In this document: positions 50,264 to 58,750 of the stretch, piece by piece
Layout: every line of letters starts with the position of its first letter
Position numbering within the stretch: the first letter of the stretch is position 1
Assembly: GCA_017562135.1 (NCBI GenBank)
Contig: QEYB01000629.1
Location: 186,001 to 250,000 of the forward strand
Source: Dipylidium caninum
Lineage: Eukaryota > Platyhelminthes > Cestoda > Cyclophyllidea > Dipylidiidae
Length of the DNA stretch: 64,000 bases
Reading direction: 5' to 3'
Translations under genes and position numbers: made by a program
The notes under the pieces: model-generated
The model's input: the letters and a program-made list of their open reading frames with translations, nothing else
The model's database searches: none
Told to the model about the DNA's origin: nothing

Positions 50264-50662
50264 GCCGTGCAGCGCGCACCTACACTGACCCCCACCCCCA
50301 TGGACCCCCTTCCCGCCCCCTCTGACCCCCCCGTAAAAACATCACCAACCACCAACACCACCACCAACACCAAAACAAGCAACAGCCGCAGCCGCACCGC
50401 CCTAACCTTCTTGCACAATTCCAGTGGCCAACAACACTCCTCCCAATTATGCCTCTAGCTCCTCGCGCCAAGATGAAAAAATAAGGGCATCTACAAACCT
50501 GTGCGTCCATACACATCGCTTTCGTATATATGGAGAACGATGGAGGAGCGGACGGGTCCGGCCGAAAGTTGGTCACAGTCATGGGAGCGTGTGCTCCCTC
50601 GAATGCGTTTTGGTCTCAGCGTGTGGTCGCAAAAGGTGCACCGCAGCACGACAACCAATCAG

Positions 50663-50746
50663 TGCCAGAAGTGGGCTCGAACCCACGCGGAGACTTCTCT
50701 CCAGTGGATCTTAAGTCCACCGCCTTAACCACTCGGCCATCCTGGC
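50663..50746 (-). tRNA. tRNA-Leu(UAA), unit 2, one base short
   Basis: As unit 1 but with one C fewer in the CCCC run of the T stem (- strand), which would remove a base pair. TTTT terminator present. Confidence 0.8.
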
Positions 50747-51110
50747 GCCAGCATCGAGTCCCTCCTAATGTCCTCCTCGATCGCCCAACTACTCTCCTGA
50801 CTGCTCTCCTTCCCTCGCCCTCCTCGCCTCTGCCCCCTCAGATCCGGCTTTGTCAGCCTGTATTCCCTCGCTCGCCGAGACCGCAGTCATAAGGGCACGC
50901 CGGCGCAGCACTAGGCGAAAAACGAGCACCCTCCGCTGCCTGCCACGTTCCAAGTGCCGTGAGCGGGGAGGAGGCTTGGGAATGCATCGCGATCGGGGCG
51001 TGTGAGAGAGGACTACCGTAGTCGCGAACACCAAAGAAGGTGGGATGGCCGACGTCAACGAACCAGCAGCCACAGGCAGCGCCAACATTCGACCCGCTTC
51101 TCTCCCCCTC

Positions 51111-51182
51111 CCCCGTGGTAGATTTCGAACCCGCGATCCCGGGCACATGAGGCCTGCGCCCTGCCGACTGAGCCACTCGAGG
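51111..51182 (-). tRNA. tRNA-like element, CAT anticodon, copy 3
   Basis: Consensus version of the element: acceptor arm CCTCGAG opposite CACGGGG (with one A-A mismatch), D stem GCTC/GGGC, CAT in the anticodon loop, weak T stem. Confidence 0.45.
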
Positions 51183-51579
51183 ACCCAATCCTCGCCGCTT
51201 CTTGCAACCTTCAACACCACCGCCACCACAAGCTCCAGTTTCCGTGTCGAAGACACGCCTATATCATGATCGAGATCCAACCTGCTCAACCAAATAGTCC
51301 TCACTCCTACAACCTAACTGCACCCACCTTCTCCTCCCCCTCCTCCTCTCCTCTCCTCCTCGGACATGCGTCTCTGCACACCCATCTACCACTACGTTTT
51401 CGCCACGTACCACACTGGCTCTTGGAAGGAGAGAGGAGTGAAATTAACGTTGGCGCGTATTCATATCAAAGGAACTGGACCAGCGTGCGTAGACATTGCG
51501 CCTAGACAGGCGGGAACCGAGCGCCCTGCCCGTCGGATGTGGGAGGAAAAGGGGCACTGTCGCGGCACACACACCCAAG

Positions 51580-51652
51580 GGGCCTGGCCGGGATTTGAAA
51601 CCCGGGACCACTCGCACCCTAAGCGAGTATCATACCCCTAGACCACCAGGCC
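51580..51652 (-). tRNA. tRNA-Pro(AGG), unit 3, one extra base
   Basis: Full match with AGG anticodon and one additional T at the start of the T loop compared with unit 6. TTTT terminator downstream. Confidence 0.75.
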
Positions 51653-52039
51653 GCCGTGCAGCGCGCACCTACACTGACCCCCACCCCCCATGGACCCCCT
51701 TCCCGCCCCCTCTGACCCCCCCCTAAAAACATCACCACCACCAACACCACCACCAACACCAAAACAAGCAACAGCCGCAGCCGCACCGCCCTAACCTTCT
51801 TGCACAATTCCCAGTGGCCAACAACACTCCTCCCAATTATGCCTCTAGCTCCTCGCGCCAAGATGAAAAATAAGGGCATCTACAAACCTGTGCGTCCATA
51901 CACATCGCTTTCGTATATATGGAGAACGATGGAGGAGCGGACGGGTCCGGCCGAAAGTTGGTCACGTCATGGGAGCGTGTGCTCCCTCGAATGCGTTTTG
52001 GTCTCAGCGTGTGGTCGCAAAAGGTGCACCGCAGCCACG

Positions 52040-52095
52040 CGTGGGGCTCGAACCCACGCGGAGACTTCTCTTCCAGTGGATCTTAAAGTCCACCG
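52040..52095 (-). pseudogene. Truncated tRNA-Leu(UAA), unit 3
   Basis: Retains the T arm, variable arm and part of the anticodon arm, with two inserted bases. The D arm and both acceptor strands are lost at deletion breakpoints. Non-functional. Confidence 0.85.
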
Positions 52096-52125
52096 GACAT
52101 CGGCCTTTCGACCCGCTTCTCCCCC

Positions 52126-52193
52126 TCCTGTAGATTTCGAACCCGCGATCCCGGGCACATGAGGCCTGCGCCCTGCCGACTGAGCCACTCGAG
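52126..52193 (-). pseudogene. tRNA-like CAT element, truncated, unit 4
   Basis: A box and anticodon region are preserved, but the 3' acceptor strand has been shortened next to the deletion junction at about 52100, and one base is missing from the 5' acceptor strand. Confidence 0.55.
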
Positions 52194-52590
52194 ACCCAAT
52201 CCTCGCCGCTTCTTGCAACCTTCAACACCACCGCCACCACAAGCTCCAGTTTCCGTGTCGAAGACACGCCTATATCATGATCGAGATCCAACCTGCTCAA
52301 CCAAATAGTCCTCACTCCTACAACCTAACTGCACCCACCTTCTCCTCCCCTCCTCCTCTCTCTCCTCCTCGGACATGGCGTCTCTGCACACCCATCTACC
52401 ACTACGTTTCGCCACGTACCACACTGGCTCTTGGGAAGGAGAGAGGAGTGAAATTAACGTTGGCGCGTATTCATATCAAAGGAACTGGACCAGCGTGCGT
52501 AGACATTGCGCCTAGACAGGCGGGAACCGAGCGCCCTGCCCGTCGGATGTGGGAGGAAAAGGGGGGCACTGTCGCGGCACACACACCCAA

Positions 52591-52659
52591 GGGCCTGGCC
52601 GGATTTGAACCCGGGACCACTCGCACCCTAAGCGAGTATCATACCCTAGACACCAGGCC
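52591..52659 (-). pseudogene. tRNA-Pro(AGG), unit 4, three bases missing
   Basis: Anticodon arm intact, but single-base losses in the T stem and in the D/acceptor region reduce it to 69 nt and break stems. Confidence 0.75.
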
Positions 52660-53226
52660 GCCGTGCAGCGCGCACCTACACTGACCCCCACCCCCATGGA
52701 CCCCTTCCCGCCCCTCTGACCCCCCCTAAAAACATCACCACCACCAACACCACCACCAACACCAAAACAAGCAACAGCCGCAGCCGCACCGCCCTAACCT
52801 TCTTGCACAATTCCCAGTGGCCAACAACACTCCTCCCAATTATGCCTCTAGCTCCTCGCGCCAAGATGAAAAATAAGGGCATCTACAAACCTGTGCGTCC
52901 ATACACATCGCTTTCGTATATATGGAGAACGATGGAGGAGCGGACGGGTCCGGCCGAAAGTTGGTCACGTCATGGGGCGTTGCTCCCTCGAATGCATCGT
53001 GCCAAGATCTCGGCCGGCTTCTCTCCAAGTGGTGACCGCCTTAGGCCAGGAGGCATCGTCCTCCTAGTCCTCCTCGCGCCCAAAGTGGCACCAAGATCCG
53101 GCTTGTCAGCCTGTAGGTGGGATGGCCGACGTCAAAGTGGCGTGGAGCGGGGACTTGGGGAATGCAGCATCGGGGCGTGGTGAGAGCACAGGCAGCGACC
53201 AACATTTCGACCCGCTTCTCCCCCTC

Positions 53227-53298
53227 CCCCGTGGTAGATTTCGAACCCGCGATCCCGGGCACATGAGGCCTGCGCCCTGCCGACTGAGCCACTCGAGG
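53227..53298 (-). tRNA. tRNA-like element, CAT anticodon, copy 5
   Basis: Consensus version, flanked on the right by the usual unit spacer but on the left by a rearranged mosaic of unit fragments (about 52990-53220). Confidence 0.45.
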
Positions 53299-53696
53299 AC
53301 CCAATCCTCGCCGCTTCTTGCAACCTTCAACACCACCGCCACCACAAGCTCCAGTTTCCGTGTCGAAGACACGCCTATATCATGATCGAGATCCAACCTG
53401 CTCAACCAAATAGTCCTCACTCCTACAACCTAACTGCACCCACCTTCTCCTCCCCTCCTCCTCTCCTCTCCTCCTCGGACATGCGTCTCTGCACACCCAT
53501 CTACCACTACGTTTCGCCACGTACCACACTGGCTCTTGGGAAGGAGAGAGGAGTGAAATTAACGTTGGCGCGTATTCATATCAAAGGAACTGGACCAGCG
53601 TGCGTAGACATTGCGCCTAGACAGGCGGGAACCGAGCGCCCTGCCCGTCGGATGTGGGAGGAAAAGGGGGGCACTGTCGCGGCACACACACCCAAG

Positions 53697-53769
53697 GGGC
53701 CTGGCCGGGATTTTGAACCCGGGACCACTCGCACCCTAAGCGAGTATCATACCCCTAGACCACCAGGCC
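53697..53769 (-). tRNA. tRNA-Pro(AGG), unit 5, one extra base
   Basis: Full match, with one extra A in the T-loop A-run (- strand). TTTT terminator downstream. Confidence 0.75.
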
Positions 53770-54166
53770 GCCGTGCAGCGCGCACCTACACTGACCCCCA
53801 CCCCCCATGGACCCCCTTCCCGCCCCCTCTGACCCCCCCTAAAAACATCACCACCACCAACACCACCACCAACACCAAAACAAGCAACAGCCGCAGCCGC
53901 ACCGCCCTAACCTTCTTGCACAATTCCCAGTGGCCAACAACACTCCTCCCAATTATGCCTCTAGCTCCTCGCGCCAAGATGAAAAATAAGGGCATCTACA
54001 AACCTGTGCGTCCATACACATCGCTTTCGTATATATGGAGAACGATGGAGGAGCGGACGGGTCCGGCCGAAAGTTGGTCACGTCATGGGAGCGTGTGCTC
54101 CCTCGAATGCGTTTTGGTCTCAGCGTGTGGTCGCAAAAGGTGCACCGCAGCACGACAACCAATCAG

Positions 54167-54251
54167 TGCCAGAAGTGGGGCTCGAACCCACGCGGAGACT
54201 TCTCTCCAGTGGATCTTAAGTCCACCGCCTTAACCACTCGGCCATCCTGGC
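54167..54251 (-). tRNA. tRNA-Leu(UAA), unit 5
   Basis: Intact 85-nt copy identical in structure to unit 1, with TTTT terminator. All stems pair and the loop is CTTAAGA. Confidence 0.95.
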
Positions 54252-54618
54252 GCCAGCATCGAGTCCCTCCTAATGTCCTCCTCGATCGCCCAACTACTCT
54301 CCTGACTGCTCTCCTTCCCTCGCCCTCCTCGCCTCTGCCCCTCAGATCCGGCTTGTCAGCCTGTATTCCCTCGCTCGCCGAGACCGCAGTCATAAGGGCA
54401 CGCCGGCGCAGCACTAGGCGAAAACGAGCACCCTCCGCTGCCTGCCACGTTCCAAGTGGCCGTGGAGCGGGGAGGAGAGGCTTGGGGAATGCATCGCGAT
54501 CGGGGCGTGGTGAGAGAGGACTACCGTAGTCGCGAACACCAAAGAAGGTGGGATGGCCGACGTCAACGAACCAGCAGCCACAGGCAGCGCCAACATTCGA
54601 CCCGCTTCTCCCCCCTCC

Positions 54619-54690
54619 CCCCGTGGTAGATTTCGAACCCGCGATCCCGGGCACATGAGGCCTGCGCCCTGCCGACTGAGCCACTCGAGG
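54619..54690 (-). tRNA. tRNA-like element, CAT anticodon, copy 6
   Basis: Consensus version of the element in a full-length unit. Confidence 0.45.
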
Positions 54691-55088
54691 ACCCAATCCT
54701 CGCCGCTTCTTGCAACCTTCAACACCACCGCCACCACAAGCTCCAGTTTCCGTGTCGAAGACACGCCTATATCATGATCGAGATCCAACCTGCTCAACCA
54801 AATAGTCCTCACTCCTACAACTAACTGCACCCACCTTCTCCTCCCCCTCCTCCTCTCCTCTCCTCCTCGGACATGCGTCTCTGCACACCCATCTACCACT
54901 ACGTTTCGCCACGTACCACACTGGCTCTTGGGAAGGAGAGAGGAGTGAAATTAACGTTGGCGCGTATTCATATCAAAGGAACTGGACCAGCGTGCGTAGA
55001 CATTGCGCCTAGACAGGCGGGAACCGAGCGCCCTGCCCGTCGGATGTGGGAGGAAAAGGGGGGCACTGTCGCGGCACACACACCCAAG

Positions 55089-55160
55089 GGGCCTGGCCGG
55101 GATTTGAACCCGGGACCACTCGCACCCTAAGCGAGTATCATACCCCTAGACCACCAGGCC
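55089..55160 (-). tRNA. tRNA-Pro(AGG), unit 6, intact
   Basis: The only indel-free tRNA-Pro of the array: 72 nt, acceptor GGCCTGG/CCAGGCC, anticodon loop CTTAGGG, T arm CCCGG TTCAAAT CCGGG-type pairing, then a TTTT terminator. Matches animal tRNA-Pro(AGG). Confidence 0.96.
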
Positions 55161-55615
55161 GCCGTGCAGCGCGCACCTACACTGACCCCCACCCCCCATG
55201 GACCCCTTCCCGCCCCCTCTGACCCCCCCCTAAAAACATCACCACCACCAAACACCACACCAACACCAAAACAAGCAACAGCCGCAGCCGCACCGCCTAA
55301 CCTTCTTGCACAATTCCCAGTGGCCAACAACACTCCTCCCAATTATGCCTCTAGCTCCTCGCGCCAAGATGAAAAATAAGGGCATCTACAAACCTGTGCG
55401 TCCATACACATCGCTTTCGTATATATGGAGAACGATGGAGAGCGGACGGGTCCGGCGAAAGTTGGTCACGTCATGGCTTGGGAAATGCATCGCGCATTCG
55501 GGGCGTGGTGAGAGAAGGACTACCTAGTCGCGAACACCAAAGAAGGTGGGATTGGCCGACGTCAACGAACCAGCAGCCACAGGCAGCGCCAACATTCGAC
55601 CCGCTTCTCCCCCCT

Positions 55616-55685
55616 CCCGTGGTAGATTTCGAACCCGCGATCCCGGGCACATGAGGCCTGCGCCCTGCCGACTGAGCCACTCGAG
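55616..55685 (-). pseudogene. tRNA-like CAT element, copy 7, shortened
   Basis: A box and CAT loop kept; acceptor strands shortened on both sides compared with the consensus copy. Lies in a unit without tRNA-Leu. Confidence 0.45.
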
Positions 55686-56073
55686 ACCCAATCCTCGGCT
55701 TCTTGCAAACCTTCAACACACCTGCCACACAAGCTCCAGTTTCCGTGTCGAAGACACGCCTATATCATGATCGGATCCACTGCTCAACCAAATAGCTCCT
55801 AATCTACAAACCTAACTGCACCCACCTTTCTCTCCCTCCTCCTCTCCTCTCCTCCTCGGACATGCGTCTCTGCACACCCATCTTCCACTACGTTTCGCCA
55901 CGTACCACACTGGCTCTTGGGAAGGAGAGAGGAGTGAAATTAACGTTGGCTATTCGATATCAAAGGACTGGACCAAGCGTGCGTAGACCATTGCGCCTAG
56001 ACAGGCGGGAACCGAGCGCCCTGCCCGTCGGATGTGGAGGAAAAGGGGCACTGTCGCGGCACACACACCCAAG

Positions 56074-56144
56074 GGGCCTGGCCGGATTGAACCCGGGACC
56101 ACTTCGCACCCTAAGCGAGTATCATACCCCTAGACCACCAGGCC
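56074..56144 (-). pseudogene. tRNA-Pro(AGG), unit 7, indels
   Basis: Two bases missing in the T arm and one extra base in the anticodon stem/variable region; AGG loop intact. Confidence 0.7.
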
Positions 56145-56579
56145 GCCGTGCAGCGCGCACCTACACTGACCCCCACCCCTGACCCCTTCCCGCCCCCTCT
56201 GACCCCCCCTAAAAAACATCACCACCACCGAACACCACCCACCACACCAAAAAAGCAAGCACGCAGCCGCACCGCCCTAACCTTCTTGCACAATTCCCAG
56301 TGGCCAACAACACTCTCAATTATGCTCTAGCTCTCGCGCCAAGATGAAAATAAGGGCATCTACAAACCTGCGTCCATACACATCGCTTTTCGTACATATG
56401 GAGAACGATGGAGGAGCGGACGGGTCCGGCGAAAGTTGTCACGTCATGGCTTGGGGAATGCATCGCGATCAGGGGCGTGGTGAGAGAGGACTACCGTAGT
56501 CGCGAACACCAAAGAAGGTGGGATGGCGACGTCACGAACAGCAGCCACAGGCACGCGCAACATTCGACCCGCTCTCCCC

Positions 56580-56652
56580 CTCCCCGGTGGTAGATTCGAA
56601 CCCGCGATCCCGGCACATGAGGCCTGCGCCCTGCCGACTGAGCCACTCGAGG
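56580..56652 (-). pseudogene. tRNA-like CAT element, copy 8, indels
   Basis: Same element with several single-base losses in the T arm and altered flanks; A box and CAT loop retained. Confidence 0.45.
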
Positions 56653-57057
56653 ACCATTGCCTCGCCGCTTCTTGCAACCTTCAACACCACCGGCACCACA
56701 AGCTCAGTTTTCCGTGTCGAAGACACGCCTATATTATGATCGAGATCCAACCTGCTCCAACCAAATAGTCCTCACTCCTACAACCTAACTGCACCCACCT
56801 CCTCTCCTCCTCTCCTCCTCTCCTCTCCTCTCCGACATGCGTCTCTGCACACCCATCTACCACTACGTTTCGCCACGTACCGCACTGGCTCTTGGGAAGG
56901 AGAGAGGAGTGGAATCAAGCTTGGCGCGTGTTCATATCAAAGGAACTGGACCAGCGTGCGTAGACATTGCCGCCTAGGACAGGGGGAACAGAGCGCCCTG
57001 CCTGTCGGATGTGGGAGGAAAACGCGAGGCACTGGTCGCGGCACACACATTCCCAAG

Positions 57058-57127
57058 GGGCCTGGCCGGGATTGAACCCGGGACCACTCGCACCCTAGCG
57101 AGTATCATACCCCTAGACCACCAGGCC
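57058..57127 (-). pseudogene. tRNA-Pro(AGG), unit 8, two bases short
   Basis: One base missing in the T loop and one in the anticodon loop (CTAGGG, six bases) relative to unit 6, so decoding is doubtful unless these are sequencing errors. Confidence 0.7.
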
Positions 57128-57246
57128 GCCGTGCAGCGCGCACCTACACGACCCCCACCCCCACCCCACCCCTGGACCCCTTTCCGCCCCCCCCCCCAAC
57201 CTCTACCCCCTAAAACATCACCACCACCACACCACAGACACCCAGC

Positions 57247-57271
57247 AAGCAGCAGCAGCAGCAGCAGCAGC
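57247..57271. repeat. (AGC)n microsatellite
   Basis: Trinucleotide expansion replacing the imperfect AGC/CAG-rich spacer of other units; specific to the last, diverged unit. Confidence 0.85.
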
Positions 57272-57788
57272 ACCGCCCTAACTTTCTCGCACAATTCCCA
57301 GTGGCCAACAACACTCCTCCTCTCAATTAGGCCTCTCAGCTCCGTCTTCCGCCTGTACTGCAACCAACCCTAATTCACATCAGAAATGAGGCTACCCCTC
57401 TGCTCGCCAATTGTCTCTAGCTCACCGCGCCAAGAAGCGGCTCACTCACTCATCACTCACTCACTCACACATGGGCGGAGAGAGAGGGAGAGAGGGAGAG
57501 GAGAGAGATTAGTCCTCCCAACCATTGGCCACAACTGGTCATGTGCCCACGACAACGATCCGATACAGCAATCTCGCCGTCGAAGTGAGGCAAGATGAAA
57601 AATAAGGGCATCTACAAACCTGTGCGTCCATACACCCCGCTTTCGTATATATGGAGAACAATGGAGGAGCGGATGGTTGCGGCCGAAAGTTGGTCACGGT
57701 CATGGGAGCGTGTGCTCCCACGAGTGCCCTTGGTCTCAGCGTGTGGTCGCAAAAGGCGCACCGCAGCACGACAACCAATACCAATCGG

Positions 57789-57873
57789 TGCCAGAAGTGG
57801 GGCTCGAACCCACGCGGAGACTTCTCTCCAGTGGATCTTAAGTCCACCGCCTTAACCACTCGGCCATCCTGGC
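57789..57873 (-). tRNA. tRNA-Leu(UAA), unit 8
   Basis: Intact 85-nt copy in the most diverged unit. The tRNA itself is unchanged while the flanking spacer has many substitutions, which indicates purifying selection on this gene. TTTT terminator follows. Confidence 0.95.
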
Positions 57874-58241
57874 GCCATCGACGAGTCCCTCCTAATGCCC
57901 TCCTCAACCGCACAACTCCACTCCCGACTGCTCTTCTTCCCTCTCCCTCTTCTGCCTTCGATCCGGCTTGTCAGCCTGTATTCGCTCGCTCTCACAGACC
58001 GCAGTCATAAGGGCGCGCCGACGCAGCACTAGGCGGAACACGAGGCGGAAGCAGGCGCCTTCCGCCGCCTACCACGCTCCAAGTGGTCGTGGGGCGAGGA
58101 GGAGGGGGGGAGGAGCTAGGGGAACGCGCCGCGCTCAGAGCGCCGTGAGAGGACAACCGCAGTCGCGAACACCGAGGGGCTGGAAGGAGCGGGGCCAGCG
58201 AGCCAGCAGCCACCGGTCACGGCGGCACTCGCCCCACCTCT

Positions 58242-58313
58242 CCCGCGGTGGGTTTCGAACCCGCGACCCCGGGCACATGAGGCCTGCGCCCTGCCGACTG
58301 AGCCAATCGCGGA
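58242..58313 (-). tRNA. tRNA-like element, CAT anticodon, copy 9
   Basis: Diverged copy with a better T arm (GCGGG opposite CCCAC) and B-box-like GGTTCGAAACC, the same A box and the same CAT loop. Acceptor strands CCGCG and CGCGG can pair but are misplaced by two bases. This may be closer to the ancestral form. Confidence 0.5.
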
Positions 58314-58709
58314 CTCGGCCATTGCTGCTGCTGCTCCTTGCAACCTTCAACACCACCGCCACCACAAGCCGCAGTGTCCGAGTCGAAGACACGCCTATCT
58401 TATGATGAAGGCCCAACCTGCTCCACCAAATAGTCCTCACTCCTACAACCGAACTGCACCCACCTCCTCTCCTCCTCTCCTCCTCTCCTCCTCTCCGACA
58501 CGTGCCTCTGCACTCCCGTCTACCACCACATTTCGCCACGTACCGCACTGGCGCTTGAGAGGGAGAGAGGAGTGGAATCAAAGCTGGCGTGTGTTCATAT
58601 CAAAGGAACTGGACCAGCGTGCGTAGACATTCCGCCCGGACAGGGGGGAACAGAGCGCCCTGCCTGTCGGATGTGGGAGGAAAAAACGCGAGCGCGGGTG
58701 TGGGTTTCC

Positions 58710-58750
58710 TTTATTTTGTTGACGCCGGTAATTTGTTTGTTTTCTTTATT
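58710..58750 (-). terminator. Poly(A) signals of the MVD gene
   Basis: AATAAA on the - strand at 58745-58750, overlapping the stop codon, and again at 58710-58715, about 30 bp before array-homologous sequence begins. Confidence 0.6.

Larger units (their letters stand above)
48308..58680. repeat. Tandem array of eight tRNA-bearing units, full unit ~1.39 kb
   Basis: The landmark tgcgtccata recurs at about 49111, 50502, 51891, 52893, 54007, 55397, 56370 and 57623. This gives spacings of 1391, 1389, 1002, 1114, 1390, 973 and 1253 bp. The full unit, read left to right, contains a CAT-anticodon tRNA-like element, a spacer, tRNA-Pro(AGG), a spacer, then tRNA-Leu(UAA), all transcribed from the - strand. 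Shorter units have lost the Leu gene and its flanks. Copies differ by scattered single-base indels, mostly in homopolymers. The last unit (57.6-58.68 kb) is clearly more substituted than the others. Spacers between tRNAs are as conserved as the tRNAs, indicating recent amplification or homogenisation of whole units. Confidence 0.95.

Noticed and set aside
48303..58405. Many long open frames on both strands across the array (up to 283 codons)
   Set aside because: They run through tRNA genes and their spacers, recur in every unit with changing frames due to indels, and show no protein family features; they are by-products of GC-rich repeats.
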